A stretch of 64,000 bases of DNA from Candidatus Rokuibacteriota bacterium (GCA_003220615.1 QHTB01000130.1:1-64000), one strand, 5' to 3'; positions 37,651 to 48,185 are shown, counted from the first letter of the stretch. The notes: generated from the sequence alone by a model not told the origin. Program-made: numbers and translations.

Positions 37651-40600
37651 CCGCGACCGATCTCGGACAACAGCGCGAGCAGGGCGTCCCGCACCACCGG
37701 CCACTCTCCGCGAGCGATCAACGCTTCGAGGGTGAACTCACGCTTCATGGCGAGACGCCCCCGGCTCTTCTGCACGAGCCCGACGAGCGTGGCCGGCTCC
37801 ACCTTGGTGGATGGGGCGAACGTGAGGAGCGCGCGGCCGGAGCCGGCCTCGATCCGTTCGATCCCGAGGGTCCGGGCGGCGCCACGGATGCGGACGATGT
37901 CGAGGAGCTGCTCGACTTCGGGCGGCGGCGGACCAAAGCGGTCGGCGAGCTCGGCACGGAGCTCGCCCACGGCATCGTCGCCGCTGGCGCCGGCCAGACG
38001 CTTGTAAAAGGCCAGTCGCTGATTGACCTCGGGGACATAATCTTCAGGCAAGAATCCTTCAGTGTTGACGCTGATCACCGGCTCGACCGTCACAGTGGCC
38101 GGTTCGCCTTTCAATTCTGCCACGGCCTCGGCCAGGAGCTTCGAATAAAGATCGAATCCCACGGCCGCGATGTGTCCGTGCTGCTCGGCCCCCAGGAGAT
38201 TGCCGGCCCCGCGGATCTCCAGGTCGCGGAGCGCTAGCTTGAAGCCAGAACCCAGCTCCGTCAACTCCTGCAGGACGCGCAGCCGACGCTGGGCTTGCTC
38301 GTCGACCCGGCCGTCGGCGGGGACCAGCAGGTAGCAGTACGCCTGCTGGCGCTCGCGCCCGACTCGCCCCCGGAGCTGATAGAGCTGGGCGAGCCCGAAC
38401 CGGTCGGCCCGGTTGACGATGATCGTGTTGGACGCCGGGATGTCGAGCCCGGACTCGATGATCGCCGTCGACACCAGCACGTCGGCCTGGCCGCTCACGA
38501 ACTTCACCATGGTCGCTTCGAGCTCGCGCTCACGCATCTGGCCGTGCGCCATGACGATGCGCGCATCGGGTACGAGCTCCTGGACGAGGCGCGCCATCGA
38601 CGGGAGCGACTGGACACGGTTGTGGACGAAGAACACCTGCCCGCCCCGGCGGAGCTCGCGCTCGACCGCCTCCTTGATCACCGCCTTGGAGAAGCGCCTG
38701 AGCACGGTGTCCACCGGAAGCCGATCGAGCGGCGGCGTCTCGATCACCGACATGTCACGCACACCCGAGAGCGACATGTAGAGCGTGCGGGGGATCGGCG
38801 TGGCCGTGAGCGTCATCACGTCCACCGCGGCCCGGAACTGCTTGAGCCGTTCCTTGTGGGCGACGCCGAAGCGATGCTCCTCGTCGACGACGAGGAGGCC
38901 GAGGTTCTTGAACTCGACGTCCTTCGACAGCAAGCGATGGGTGCCGATGACGACATCGACCGTGCCCAGGCGGAGCCCCTCCACGACGGCCTTCTGCTCC
39001 GCCGGCGAGCGGAAGCGAGAGAGCAGCTCGACCTTGGCCGGGAACGGCGTGAAGCGGTCCACGAACGTCGACCAGTGCTGCTGGGCCAGCACCGTGGTGG
39101 GAACCAGCACGGCCACCTGGGTGCCATCGGCCACCGCCTTGAACGCGGCGCGAAGCGCGACCTCCGTCTTGCCGTAGCCGACGTCACCGGCGATGAGGCG
39201 GTCCATCGGCCGCTCGCCTTCCATGTCGCGCTTGGCCTCTTCGATGGCGCGGAGCTGATCGGTGGTCTCCTCGAACCGGAAGGCGGCTTCGAACTCGCGC
39301 TGCCAGGGCGTGTCGGTCGAGAAGCGATGGCCGTCGGCCACCGTCCGCTTGGCGTAGAGCCGCAGGAGCTCCTCGGCCATCTCGCGCAGGGCCGCGCGGA
39401 CGGAATCCTTCACCCGCTGCCAGGACGCGCCGCCGAGCCGATCGAGGCGCGCCGCGGTGGAGTCGCCCCCCATGTACTTCGAGATCAGGTCGAGCCGATC
39501 GACGGGCAGATAGAGACGGTTGTTCTCGGCGTACTCGAGGAGCAGGAAGTCACCGTCGCGGTCTCCCACCGCCATGGTCTTGAGGCCGAGATACTTTCCG
39601 ATGCCATGGTCCTCGTGAACGACGAGGTCACCGACCTCGAGGTCGGTGAAGGCGCTGATGGGTGAGCCCCGCTGGTATTTCGGGCGCCGCAGCGTTCGCC
39701 GCCGGGCGCCGAACATCTCGGTCTCGGTGACGAGGATCAGGCCCAGCGCGGGGATCGAGAACCCCGACGAGCACTCCCCGACGACGATGGCCAGTCCTTC
39801 GGGAGCGTCGATGCTGGCGGCCCGGATCGCCTCCACACCGTGCTCGCGCAGGATCTGCTGGACGTGGTCGGCCTGGCGATCGTCGGCCGCGGCCAGCCTC
39901 ACCGTGAAGCCCTCGCGACGCCAGCCCGCGATCTCCTCGGCGAGCTGGGTGAACTTTCCTGCGTGCTGCGTCACCGAGCGCGTGTCGAGCGTGAGCCCCG
40001 CGGGGCCGGTGGCGCCCTCGACCAGCTCGAGCTCGAGGCGCTGCCGTCCGCCCAGGCGCTGGCCGAGCGGCGGTCGCTCGGGCGCGTCTTCGTCAGTGGC
40101 GTCGAGCAGCTTCGGCGAGTCGACGACGACCGAGGCCGTCGGCGGGAGATAGTCGAGGAGGCCGCGCCCCGCCTCGGCACTGGCGCCGTCCTCGTGCAAC
40201 GGAAGCACAAGGAGCTCGTCGAGCGTGGCCTGTGAGCGCTGTGACGTCGGATCGAAGAGCCGGATCGACTCGATCTCGTCGCCGAAGAACTCGAGCCGCG
40301 CCGGCGCCGTCTGGGCCGGCGAGAACACGTCGACGATGCCACCGCGCACGCTCCACTGACCGACCTCGACGACGGTGTCGGTCCGCTCGTAACCGGCCTT
40401 CTCCAGCGCCTCGATCAAGAGCTCGCGATCGAGGCTGTCGCCGGTCGTGAAGCGCAGCGTGGCCTCGCGGAACTCCGTCGGGCTGGGAAGCGGAACGTCG
40501 ATCGCGGTCGGCGTGGCCACGACGACGAGCGGCTCGCCGGCGAGCAGGCGACGACAAACGACGGCCCGCTCGGCGTCGCTCTCGCGCTGGCGCCCGCCCC

Positions 40601-40847
40601 GCCACAGGCGCGGCTCGCGCTCGGGAAATTCCACCGCGGGCGTCCCGAAGAACTTGAGGTCCTGGGTGAAGCGGTGAGCGTCGGCGAGCGTGGCGGCCAC
40701 GACGAGCAGTGGCCGGGGATGCGTCTTCGCCAGGCCGGCGACGACCATCGCCCGGGCCGAGCCGGTGAGTCCGGCGACGCGCAGGCAGGCCTCTCCCTCG
40801 GCGAAGGCTTTCGCCAGCTCGCTGAAGGCGGCCCACTCACTCAGCAT
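37647..40847 (-). CDS. mfd: Transcription-repair coupling factor
   Basis: Removes RNA polymerase stalled at DNA damage and recruits UvrA. The 1066 residues contain the UvrB-like N-terminal region, the RNA-polymerase-interacting domain ([13 protein letters not shown]), Walker [16 protein letters not shown], the DEEH box in [10 protein letters not shown], and the C-terminal TRCF domain ([24 protein letters not shown]). It is a little shorter than E. coli Mfd (1148). A strong hairpin lies immediately before its ATG, and no clear ribosome-binding site is seen. Confidence 0.97.
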   Translation of the reverse strand: MLSEWAAFSELAKAFAEGEACLRVAGLTGSARAMVVAGLAKTHPRPLLVVAATLADAHRFTQDLKFFGTPAVEFPEREPRLWRGGRQRESDAERAVVCRRLLAGEPLVVVATPTAIDVPLPSPTEFREATLRFTTGDSLDRELLIEALEKAGYERTDTVVEVGQWSVRGGIVDVFSPAQTAPARLEFFGDEIESIRLFDPTSQRSQATLDELLVLPLHEDGASAEAGRGLLDYLPPTASVVVDSPKLLDATDEDAPERPPLGQRLGGRQRLELELVEGATGPAGLTLDTRSVTQHAGKFTQLAEEIAGWRREGFTVRLAAADDRQADHVQQILREHGVEAIRAASIDAPEGLAIVVGECSSGFSIPALGLILVTETEMFGARRRTLRRPKYQRGSPISAFTDLEVGDLVVHEDHGIGKYLGLKTMAVGDRDGDFLLLEYAENNRLYLPVDRLDLISKYMGGDSTAARLDRLGGASWQRVKDSVRAALREMAEELLRLYAKRTVADGHRFSTDTPWQREFEAAFRFEETTDQLRAIEEAKRDMEGERPMDRLIAGDVGYGKTEVALRAAFKAVADGTQVAVLVPTTVLAQQHWSTFVDRFTPFPAKVELLSRFRSPAEQKAVVEGLRLGTVDVVIGTHRLLSKDVEFKNLGLLVVDEEHRFGVAHKERLKQFRAAVDVMTLTATPIPRTLYMSLSGVRDMSVIETPPLDRLPVDTVLRRFSKAVIKEAVERELRRGGQVFFVHNRVQSLPSMARLVQELVPDARIVMAHGQMRERELEATMVKFVSGQADVLVSTAIIESGLDIPASNTIIVNRADRFGLAQLYQLRGRVGRERQQAYCYLLVPADGRVDEQAQRRLRVLQELTELGSGFKLALRDLEIRGAGNLLGAEQHGHIAAVGFDLYSKLLAEAVAELKGEPATVTVEPVISVNTEGFLPEDYVPEVNQRLAFYKRLAGASGDDAVGELRAELADRFGPPPPEVEQLLDIVRIRGAARTLGIERIEAGSGRALLTFAPSTKVEPATLVGLVQKSRGRLAMKREFTLEALIARGEWPVVRDALLALLSEIGRG

Positions 40848-40855
40848 GTCGAACC

Positions 40856-40890
40856 GGGCACGGGCGCCCGGGCTCGCGAGGCCCGTGCCC
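40856..40890. repeat. Hairpin between rex and mfd
   Basis: A 10-bp perfect stem GGGCACGGGC/GCCCGTGCCC with a 15-base loop fills most of the 55-base rex-mfd gap, ending 8 bases before the mfd ATG. No T-run follows. It may end or weaken transcription from the atp-rex unit, or control mfd translation (inference). Confidence 0.65.
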
Positions 40891-40902
40891 CGTCACATCA
40901 TC

Positions 40903-41553
40903 CTACCGCGAAGCTTTCGCCAGGTAGAACGAGAGGGTCTCGAGCTCGATGGAGAGGTCGACGTCCTTGAGCCGGACGTCGCGCGGCAGGCGGATCCGGG
41001 CCGGCGCGAAGTTGAGCACGGCCTTGATCCCGGCGGCGACGAGTTGATCGGCCACCGACTGGGCCGCCTCGGCCGGCACCGCGACGATCGCCATCTGCAC
41101 GCGCCGAGCCTGGATCTCCCGCGCGAGATCGCGCGTGGAGAAGATCGGGACACCGTCGACCTCGCGGCCGACCTTCGCGGGATCGTCGTCGAAGATGACG
41201 GCGATCCGGAAACCCTGCCGCCCGAAGCCCCGGTAGTGGAAGAGCGCCGAGCCGAGGTTACCGAAGCCGACGAGCGCGACCGGCCACTCCCGATCGAGCC
41301 CGAGGATGCGCTGGAGCTCGGCCTTCAGGCTCGAGACGTAATAGCCGATGCCTCGAACGCCGAACTCGCCGAAGTACGCCAGGTCCTTGCGCACCTGCGC
41401 CGAATTCAGGTTGAAGCGCTCGGCCAGGTCCTGCGAGGACACCGTCTTCACGCCGTCTTCCTCGAGCTGGAGGAGACAACGCGTATACACGGAGAGCCGG
41501 CGCACGGTCATCTCCGGGATCCTCGGGAGGCGAGAGCTGGGACGACGGGGCAT
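40903..41553 (-). CDS. rex: Redox-sensing transcriptional repressor Rex
   Basis: Senses the NADH/NAD+ ratio and represses respiratory and fermentative genes when NADH is low. The 216 residues have an N-terminal winged-helix domain (TVSSQDLAERFNLNSAQVRKDLAYFGEFGVRG) and a Rossmann domain with VALVGFGNLGSALFHY, ending in a domain-swapped helix (ETLSFYLAKA). It follows atpE by 46 bases on the same strand. Linkage to ATP synthase genes makes control of energy metabolism plausible, but I found no convincing Rex operator in the window. Confidence 0.95.
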   Translation of the reverse strand: MPRRPSSRLPRIPEMTVRRLSVYTRCLLQLEEDGVKTVSSQDLAERFNLNSAQVRKDLAYFGEFGVRGIGYYVSSLKAELQRILGLDREWPVALVGFGNLGSALFHYRGFGRQGFRIAVIFDDDPAKVGREVDGVPIFSTRDLAREIQARRVQMAIVAVPAEAAQSVADQLVAAGIKAVLNFAPARIRLPRDVRLKDVDLSIELETLSFYLAKASR

Positions 41554-41599
41554 CGCCGGGGACGCGGGCGCCGCGGGGCGCCCGCGCTGGTGAACCCTC

Positions 41600-41929
41600 C
41601 TACCCCTTGATCGGTTGCACGAACAACAGAATCATCGCGACGACGAGGACGTAGATCGCCAGGGACTCGATGAGGGCCAGACCGATGATCATCGCGGTCT
41701 GGATGCGCGCAGCCGCCGCCGGCTGCCGAGCCATCGCATCGACCGCTGCGGCCACCGCCCGTCCCTGACCCAGTCCGCACAGCCCCGCTGCCAGCGCCAT
41801 CCCGATTCCGGCCGCGATGACCGCGAACGGGCCGACCCACCCTCCGGTGGCGGTGGCGGGTCCCTGTGCGGCCGCAAGGCCTGGAAACGCGAACACTGCC
41901 CCGAGTGCCAGCATCAGTGAACGTGACAC
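41600..41929 (-). CDS. atpE: ATP synthase FO subunit c with N-terminal signal-like extension
   Basis: Forms the rotor ring. The GTG at 41929 has AGGAGG upstream and gives 109 residues: a signal-peptide-like segment (residues 1 to about 22, ending AAAQ), then two transmembrane helices joined by the polar loop ARQP. The ion-binding Glu is residue 88 in [10 protein letters not shown]; Gln55 in GLGQGRA is also kept. A Leu (90) stands where sodium-dependent c subunits have Thr, which favours protons, though this is not decisive. Most c subunits are about 80 residues without the extension. Confidence 0.93.
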   Translation of the reverse strand: MSRSLMLALGAVFAFPGLAAAQGPATATGGWVGPFAVIAAGIGMALAAGLCGLGQGRAVAAAVDAMARQPAAAARIQTAMIIGLALIESLAIYVLVVAMILLFVQPIKG

Positions 41930-41958
41930 GACCTTCCTCCTCTCCGCGTGGTGATCTG

Positions 41959-42726
41959 CTAGTGGTGTTCCGCGTGGTGGTGCTCGGCCCCCTCGGTCGC
42001 GCCGGCGATGTAGAGCATCGTCAGCATCACGAAGATGAAGGCCTGAAGAACCGAGACCAGGATCTTCAATGGATAGAGGAAGCCGACCGTGAAGACGATC
42101 ATGATGAGGCCGCCGACGCCCCCGACGATCGCTCCGGCTGGGCTGCCGGAGAGCGCCCAACCGATCAGGCCGTCGAGCCCCATCAGGAAGAAGATGATGG
42201 CGAGCAGGATGTGGCCGCCCGTCATGTTGCCGAACAGTCGGAGCGAGAGCGACAGCGGCCGGGCCAGGTGACTGATCGTCTCGATGGGGATCATGAGCGG
42301 CGCCAGGAGCGGCACCGGGCCCATGAAGTGCTTGAAGTAGTTCACGAAGCCCTGCCGGCGGATGCCGATCGCGTGGTACGAGACGAAGACGATGATCGCG
42401 CAGGCCGCCGTCGTGTTGAGGTTGGCGGTCGGCCCCGCCACCCCGGGAATGAGGCTGAGCAAGTTCCCGGTGAGGATGAACAGCCCGAGCGTCGCGATCA
42501 GCGGAAGATACGGCCGTCCCTCGGGGCCGATGACGTCGTCGATCAGCGCCTGGAACTGCTCGAGCACGACTTCGAGGAAGTTCTGCGTCCCGCGCGGAAC
42601 GAGGTCCATTCGCCGCGACGCCACGAACGCGAGCCCGGCCAGGATGATCATCACGATCCACGTATAGGTGACGTGATCGGGAATGCCGGGCAGGCTGAAG
42701 ATCGGGGGATGCTCGATGGCTTCCAT
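41959..42726 (-). CDS. atpB: ATP synthase FO subunit a
   Basis: Stator channel subunit for the c ring. From the ATG at 42726 it has 255 residues with about six membrane segments and the essential arginine in [16 protein letters not shown]. The tail ends [11 protein letters not shown], a His-rich C-terminus that is unusual but not functionally interpreted here. The ATG shares one base with the atpI stop (TGATG). Confidence 0.95.
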   Translation of the reverse strand: MEAIEHPPIFSLPGIPDHVTYTWIVMIILAGLAFVASRRMDLVPRGTQNFLEVVLEQFQALIDDVIGPEGRPYLPLIATLGLFILTGNLLSLIPGVAGPTANLNTTAACAIIVFVSYHAIGIRRQGFVNYFKHFMGPVPLLAPLMIPIETISHLARPLSLSLRLFGNMTGGHILLAIIFFLMGLDGLIGWALSGSPAGAIVGGVGGLIMIVFTVGFLYPLKILVSVLQAFIFVMLTMLYIAGATEGAEHHHAEHH

Positions 42727-43094
42727 CAGCCCTCGCGCTGAACGCGGGCGAGCCGCAGCCCCTGGGCCACGAGATCGCACGGCAGGATGGTGAGACCGAA
42801 CACGAGCGCGACCGGATGCGCCCAGTCGAGGACGAGGAGCACGGCCGTCGCCGCCGCGAGTCCACCGAAGCGCAGCGCGCTGGCGATCAGCCAGCGGCCG
42901 GATGCCGCGGTCGCCAACGAGACGCTCGCCGCGTCACCGGCCAACCGCCAGAAACTCGCGATGGCGAGGGCGCCGCCGGCCAGGACGCCGAGTCCGACGC
43001 GGGCGCCGCCGAGCGTCGCGGCGACGACGGCGAGCACGACGACGATCACCGCGCTCTCCGCCGTCACCCGCAGACGAAGCTCACTCACGCTCAT
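42726..43094 (-). CDS. atpI: ATP synthase subunit I-like membrane protein
   Basis: A 122-residue hydrophobic protein with four probable membrane helices ([62 protein letters not shown]). This size and topology, directly before atpB, fit the AtpI assembly/chaperone-like subunit of FO. Sequence conservation in this family is low, so the call depends largely on position. Confidence 0.75.
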   Translation of the reverse strand: MSVSELRLRVTAESAVIVVVLAVVAATLGGARVGLGVLAGGALAIASFWRLAGDAASVSLATAASGRWLIASALRFGGLAAATAVLLVLDWAHPVALVFGLTILPCDLVAQGLRLARVQREG

Positions 43095-43311
43095 CCAGAT
43101 CCCGCTCCGCGTCCTTCGCCGTCCGAAACAGGCTCACGAACCCCGCCGCGATCCCCAGGCCGAGACCGACCAGAAGAAAGATGGGGCTCGTGCCGAGCCA
43201 TCGGTCAGCGTAGTACCCGCCGGCGAGCCCGATCACCGTCGCGAGCACCATCGTCATTCCGATCGATGCGAGCTCTCCGACGGACTTCCAGGCAGGCTCG
43301 CCCGGCGCCAT
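43081..43311 (-). CDS. atpZ: AtpZ/AtpI-type small membrane protein
   Basis: A 76-residue protein with two membrane helices (IGMTMVLATVIGLAGGYYADRWL and PIFLLVGLGLGIAAGFVSLF) separated by a short loop, the AtpZ pattern often found first in atp operons. I chose the ATG at 43311 (APGEPAWKSVGELASIG); the frame is open to 43362 with a TTG, but those residues are not family-like. It overlaps atpI by 14 bases. Confidence 0.78.
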   Translation of the reverse strand: MAPGEPAWKSVGELASIGMTMVLATVIGLAGGYYADRWLGTSPIFLLVGLGLGIAAGFVSLFRTAKDAERDLDERE

Positions 43312-43365
43312 GTGAAGACGAACACTAGCACAAGCGTGAAGTTGCGACAAGGAAAGGCTCAATGT

Positions 43366-45072
43366 TTATCCGAACATCCCACCCATGCGCGTGCCGGCGA
43401 CGCGGTTGATCACGAGCACGGTCACCGCGGCGACGACGAGGAGGATGACGCCGAGCGCGGCCGCTTCGCTGGCGCTGCCCGCGATGTAGAAAGAAAAGAT
43501 GCCCACGGTGATCGTCTCCCAGCCGCCGAGGGAGAGGAACAGCACCGCCGAGGCTTCCTGGAGCGACGTCATGAACGAGAAGAGCGAGCCGACGAGGATG
43601 CCGCGCCACATCAGCGGCAGCGTCACGTCGCGGAACGACCGCAGGCGTCCGGCGCCGACGCTGGCCGCGGCCTCCTCCATCGAACGATGGACGAGGAGCA
43701 GCGAGGCGTACGAGCCCCGGACGGTGTACGGCAGCCGACGGATGGCCAGGACGAGCGGCAGGATGATCCAGAAGCTCGTCAATCCGCGGTCGAACCCGGG
43801 CGGAGGCTCGTGGAAGGCGCGGATGTAGGCGATGCCGATGGCCGTCCCGGGAACGGCCAGGATCAGCGTGTTGAGCCCATCGAGGACGTCGCGGCCGGGC
43901 ACGTGCGTCCGCGCGAGCAGCCACGCGATCGGAACACCGACGACGATACAGATGCCCACCGCCACGATCGAGTACAGGAAGCTGTTCACGACGTACTTGG
44001 GCGTTTCGACGATGACGCGCTCGAAGAACTGCAGCGTGTAGTGGAGCGGGACCGGCGTCATCGACCAACCTCGTCCCACGGACGCGAGGAGCACGCCGAC
44101 ATACGGGATGAACGACGCCAGCATCACCAGCGAGAGGAAGAGGATGGCCAGGACCTGCCGCGCCGGCGAGAGCCGCCGCCTCGCCACGCGCGAGTACGAG
44201 AGCGACGAGTAGTCCTTGATGGCCACGTACCGGCGGGCCGCGATCAGGAAGAGCACCGCGAGGAGGACCATGAACGCCGAGATGACGATCCCCATCCGGA
44301 AGAGCCGGCGGTCCACGAACTGGACGATGTTGAGATACGCCTGCGCGGCCAGGAGATCGTGGACGCCGAGGACGAGCGGCGTGGCGAAATCCGAGAACGT
44401 CCAGATGAACACGAGCAGCGCGCCCGCCACGTAGCCGGGGGTCGTCAGCGGCAGCGTGATCGTGGCGAGCTTCCACCATCCGGGCGCGCCGACACTCTCG
44501 GCGGCTTCCTCCAGCGCCGGATCGATCTTGGCCAGCGCGTCGACCACGTTCAGCGTGATCATCGGAAAGAGGTGGAGCGTCTCGACCAGGAGCACGCCGT
44601 GGACGCCGTACACGAAGTTGATCGGCGTCAGCAGGTCGAACCAGTCCATGAGCAGGACGTTGACCGTTCCCGCCCGGCCCAGGATGAACGTGAAGCCCAG
44701 GACGCCCACCAGCGGCGGCGCGACGATCGGGATCAGGGTCAGGTTGCTGAACAGGCTGCGGCCGACGAAGTCGTAGCGAACGAGCAGCATCGCGATGGCG
44801 AAGCCGAGGACGCTCGTCGCGGCCACCGTCCCCAGTCCGAGGACCAGCGAGTTCCAGAGGGAACGGCGGTAGAACCCGTCGGTGGCGAAGTCGACGAAGT
44901 GGCGGACCGTGAGCCGCCCGGCGTCGTCCGAGAACGCGTCGTAGAAGATCCGGGCGAGCGGGTAGACGAGGAAGACGCCCAGGAAGATCCAGATCGCGGC
45001 GATGCCAAGCGCCGGCCACCACGCGCCGCCCGCGCCGGCGCGCGGGCGCGCCTCAGCTCGCGCCGACGTCAT
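43366..45072 (-). CDS. ABC transporter permease, two fused permease domains (FbpB-like)
   Basis: A 568-residue inner-membrane protein with about twelve helices in two homologous halves, each with an EAA-type ATPase-contact motif (EEAAESVGAPGWWKLATITLPL and MEEAAASVGAGRLRSFRDVTLPL). Fused permeases of this kind serve iron(III), thiamine or phosphonate-type importers. It overlaps the ATPase gene by 20 bases. The substrate is not defined by the sequence. Confidence 0.9.
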   Translation of the reverse strand: MTSARAEARPRAGAGGAWWPALGIAAIWIFLGVFLVYPLARIFYDAFSDDAGRLTVRHFVDFATDGFYRRSLWNSLVLGLGTVAATSVLGFAIAMLLVRYDFVGRSLFSNLTLIPIVAPPLVGVLGFTFILGRAGTVNVLLMDWFDLLTPINFVYGVHGVLLVETLHLFPMITLNVVDALAKIDPALEEAAESVGAPGWWKLATITLPLTTPGYVAGALLVFIWTFSDFATPLVLGVHDLLAAQAYLNIVQFVDRRLFRMGIVISAFMVLLAVLFLIAARRYVAIKDYSSLSYSRVARRRLSPARQVLAILFLSLVMLASFIPYVGVLLASVGRGWSMTPVPLHYTLQFFERVIVETPKYVVNSFLYSIVAVGICIVVGVPIAWLLARTHVPGRDVLDGLNTLILAVPGTAIGIAYIRAFHEPPPGFDRGLTSFWIILPLVLAIRRLPYTVRGSYASLLLVHRSMEEAAASVGAGRLRSFRDVTLPLMWRGILVGSLFSFMTSLQEASAVLFLSLGGWETITVGIFSFYIAGSASEAAALGVILLVVAAVTVLVINRVAGTRMGGMFG

Positions 45073-46126
45073 CCGTCAGCACGAGCGCCGCGGACGACCC
45101 GAACCCGATCCGCACGCGCTGGCCCGCGGCCAGCGGTTGGTGGTGCAGCGGGTCGCGCACGTCGACCTTGAGGCGCACGCCGGCCGCGGCCTCCACGTCG
45201 TAGCGGAGCGCGTGGCCGAGATACGAGGCGAGGATGACGCGCGCCTCGACGATGTTGTCGCCGCCGTTGCCGACGACCAGGTTCTCGGGACGGACCGCGA
45301 GCACGCAGCGGCCGCCCGGCCTGACGCCGTCGGCGGCGACGCCGCGCACGACGCCGAGCGCCGTGTCGATCGTCGCGCGATCGGCGGCCACGTCGCGGCA
45401 CACACCGGGCACGAAGTTGTTGACACCGACGAAATCGGCGACGAAGCGGCTTCGTGGCCGCTCGTAGAGCTCGCGGGGAGGCGCCGTCTGGAGGATCACG
45501 CCGTCACGCATGACCGCGACCCGATCGGAGAGCGACAGCGCCTCCTCTTGATCGTGGGTGACGTAGACCGTGGTGATACCGAGATCCTTCTGGAGCGTGC
45601 GGATCTCGGCCCGCACCTGGACGCGGATCTTGGCGTCGAGATTCGAGAGCGGCTCGTCGAGGAGCAGGATGTCGGGGTTCAGCACGAGGGCGCGGGCCAG
45701 GGCCACGCGCTGCTGCTGGCCGCCGGAGAGCTGGCCGGGGTAGCGCTCGGCCAGGCCCGCGAGGTTCACCTTGCGGAGGCCCTCGGCCAGCCGGCGCGCG
45801 ATCTCGGCCGTCGAGAGCTTGCGCAGCTTGAGGCCGTACGTGATGTTCGCGGCCACGGTCATGTGCGGCCACAGCGCGTAGTTCTGGAAGACCATGCCGA
45901 TGTTGCGCACGTGGGGCGCCAGGTCGTCGACCCGGCGCCCGCCGAACCAGATCTCGCCGCCGTCGGGCCGGTAGAACCCGGCCATGAGCCTCAGCAGCGT
46001 CGTCTTGCCGCACCCGGAGGGGCCGAGCAGCGTGAAGAGCTCGCCGTCGGCGATGTCGAGCGTCGCGTGATCGACGGCGGCGGTCGCGCCGAACTTCTTC
46101 GAGACCGCGCGCAGCGCGATGTTCAC
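45053..46126 (-). CDS. ABC transporter ATP-binding protein (PotA/FbpC type)
   Basis: Energy-coupling ATPase, 357 residues: Walker A GPSGCGKTTLL, Q-loop VFQNYALWPHMTV, signature LSGGQQQRVALARAL, Walker B ILLLDEPLSNLDA, then a C-terminal TOBE domain (about 240-350). It belongs to the CUT1/iron/polyamine importer group. It lies between the pdxA-like gene (GTGA overlap) and the permease. The nearby ugpBAE genes lack an ATPase, so it might serve both transporters (inference). Confidence 0.93.
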   Translation of the reverse strand: MNIALRAVSKKFGATAAVDHATLDIADGELFTLLGPSGCGKTTLLRLMAGFYRPDGGEIWFGGRRVDDLAPHVRNIGMVFQNYALWPHMTVAANITYGLKLRKLSTAEIARRLAEGLRKVNLAGLAERYPGQLSGGQQQRVALARALVLNPDILLLDEPLSNLDAKIRVQVRAEIRTLQKDLGITTVYVTHDQEEALSLSDRVAVMRDGVILQTAPPRELYERPRSRFVADFVGVNNFVPGVCRDVAADRATIDTALGVVRGVAADGVRPGGRCVLAVRPENLVVGNGGDNIVEARVILASYLGHALRYDVEAAAGVRLKVDVRDPLHHQPLAAGQRVRIGFGSSAALVLTDDVGAS

Positions 46127-47070
46127 GCGCCCGTGGCCATCTGGGCGGCGAGCTTCAGCGCGGCGATCATGGCGCCTGGATGCGGGACGCCCTTGGCCGC
46201 GATGTCGTGCGCGGTGCCGTGCGCAGGCGTCGTCACCGGGAAGGGCAGCCCGGCGGCCAGCGTGACGCCGCGCTCGAAGCCGAGCAGCTTCATCGCGATC
46301 TGGCCCTGGTCGTGGTACATGGTCACGACGGCGTCGAACTCCCCCGCCCGCGCGCGCACGAAGACGGTGTCGGCAGGAATCGGGCCTCGCGCGTCGAGGC
46401 CCTCGTCACGGGCTTGATCCACCGCGGGCTCGATCACGCGCGGCTCCTCGTCGCCGAACAGTCCCTGCTCGCCGCCGTGGGGATTGAGAGCGGCGACGGC
46501 GATGCGCGGCCGGGGCCAGCCGGCCGCCCGCTGGGCCCGGTCGATGAGGCGCACCGCTCGCACGACCCCGGTCCACCGAGAGCTCGGCGGCGACGCGAGC
46601 CAGGCCGACGTGGGAGGTCACCCGCGAGGTCCACAAGCGCTCCAGCGCGTTGATCTCGCCGACGTCGGCGCTGCCCGTCCAGTGAGCGAACATGCGCAGC
46701 TCGTCCTCGAACGGGTAGCCCCCGTCGTGCAACGAGCGCTTGTGCAGCGGCGCGTAGCACACACCGACGACGTCGCCGCGGGCCGCCATCGCGAACGCGC
46801 GCTCGAGCGCCTGCCGGCGGCGCGGCCCGCGCGCGGGAGCGCCGCGCCCAGCGCCACGTCCTCGGGTGGGCAATGTGCGAGGTCGACGATCTCGATGGCC
46901 GGAGGCACCGCCGTGCCGGCGAGCGCCGCCCCGCGCGCGACGATCCGGGCGTCCCCGACGACGACGGGCGTGAAGGCGGCCGTGACCTCGGCCCGGGCGA
47001 GCGCCCGCGCGAGGATCTCGGGGCCGATCCCCGTCGGGTCACCCATGACGACGGCCAGCCGCGGCTTCAC
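46123..47070 (-). pseudogene. pdxA: PdxA-like 4-phosphohydroxythreonine dehydrogenase, two compensating frameshifts
   Basis: Three frames together give a full PdxA-family protein of about 315 residues: the N-terminus KPRLAVVMGDPTGIGPEI and PPEDVALGA, then ALERAFAMAARGDVVGVCYAPLHK to VAAELSV, then RAVRLIDRAQRAAGW to MYHDQGQIAMKLLGFERGV and HGTAHDIA. One base seems lost near 46813-46820 and one gained in a four-C run at 46566-46569. Both sites are GC-rich runs, so an assembly error is as likely as real decay. The family includes PdxA (vitamin B6) and PdxA2 (4-phospho-D-erythronate/threonate); the transporter context favours a catabolic role, as inference. Confidence 0.85.
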
Positions 47071-47075
47071 CTCGA

Positions 47076-48185
47076 TTACTTTTTCCAGGTGGCCTCGATG
47101 TCGGAGCGGAATCGGGTCTTCAGCGCCTCCGATCGCTTGGCCGCAACGGCGTCGTCGTACACGTTGGCGACGTCGCCATCGAAGTACGAGCGGATCCCGC
47201 CGGTGAACTGCACGGCCAGCTCGGCGGTGGAGCCCGGGGGTCCCTGGACCTTGTACTTCGGCGTCACCGGAAACAGCCCGCGCTCCATGAACACTCTCTG
47301 GCCACGCTCGGTGAGGAGGAACTCGACGAAGGCCCGCGCCGCCTTGGGGTTGCGGGAACCGGCCAGGATGGCCATCGGCTCCGGCGTCACGAACGCGTTC
47401 CTCGGCGCCACGAAGCGGATGTCGAAGCCAGCCAGCTTTTCCTCGAAGGCCATGTAGGACGGCACCGCGAAGCCCGCGGCGTACTCGCCCTTGGCGACGA
47501 CGTTGGGCACGTCTCGGCTGCGCGCCGTGAAGTGTCCCGTGTTGGCGGCGAGCTTTCTGAGCCATTCCCAGCCCTTGTCCTCGCCGTGCAACGAGAGGAT
47601 GACCTCGTACGTCGCGTTCGACGACGACGAGCGGGTGGGCGCGCACTGCGCGACCTCGCCCTTGAGCTTGGGATTGAGCAGGTCGTCCCAGTCGCGCAGG
47701 TCGGGCACGCCCAGCCGGTGGAGCTTCCGCGGATGCCACACGAGCCCGTACGGCTCGAGCGCAGTGCCGACCCAGTAGCCCTCGGGGTCCTTGAGCGGAA
47801 TGGGCTTGGGCTTGGCGATGGACGACGGGATCGAGTCCCAGGCCTCGCGCGAGATCTCGAGCTTCTGCAGCAGCTTCTGATCGGCCAGCTTCTCGAAGAG
47901 CGCCGACTCACCGCCCCAGAAGATGTCGGCCTCGGGCTTGCCTTTCCACTCGGTGATGCGCCCGTACGCGATCGGCGTTCCGGCAGGGATGGCGTTGACC
48001 CTCACGGCCACGTTGAAGCGCTCCTTGGCGTAGTCGGCGAAGGCTTTCAGCGCGGCGTCGTGGATGAACTTCGAGACCGGTGTGATCAGCGTCAGCTCGT
48101 TCTCGATGGGCGCCTGGGCCGTTGCCGCGCCCACCGCGCTCATCGCGAGAACCAGTGCCAGAACGACCCCGCAGAACCGCCGCAT
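47076..48185 (-). CDS. ABC transporter substrate-binding protein, unknown ligand
   Basis: Periplasmic binding protein of 369 residues with a cleavable signal (RRFCGVVLALVLAMSAVGAATAQ). The ATG at 48185 follows AAGGAGG. The body resembles the iron(III)/phosphonate-type cluster (ELTLITPVSKFIHDAALKAF, ADIFWGGESALFEKL, TPEPMAILAGSRNPKAARAF). The tandem tyrosines that bind ferric ion in FbpA are not evident, so iron is not assured. It is the first gene of a binding protein-PdxA-ATPase-permease set. Confidence 0.88.
   Translation of the reverse strand: MRRFCGVVLALVLAMSAVGAATAQAPIENELTLITPVSKFIHDAALKAFADYAKERFNVAVRVNAIPAGTPIAYGRITEWKGKPEADIFWGGESALFEKLADQKLLQKLEISREAWDSIPSSIAKPKPIPLKDPEGYWVGTALEPYGLVWHPRKLHRLGVPDLRDWDDLLNPKLKGEVAQCAPTRSSSSNATYEVILSLHGEDKGWEWLRKLAANTGHFTARSRDVPNVVAKGEYAAGFAVPSYMAFEEKLAGFDIRFVAPRNAFVTPEPMAILAGSRNPKAARAFVEFLLTERGQRVFMERGLFPVTPKYKVQGPPGSTAELAVQFTGGIRSYFDGDVANVYDDAVAAKRSEALKTRFRSDIEATWKK

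Noticed and set aside
41600-41929. atpE as a sodium-specific c subunit
   Set aside because: Gln55, Glu88 and Ser89 are compatible, but the Thr used by sodium-dependent rings is replaced by Leu; evidence is insufficient for sodium.
43322-43362. Possible Rex operator upstream of atpZ (TTGT ... TTCAC pattern)
   Set aside because: The half-sites have the wrong spacing and only partial match to the TTGTG...CACAA consensus.
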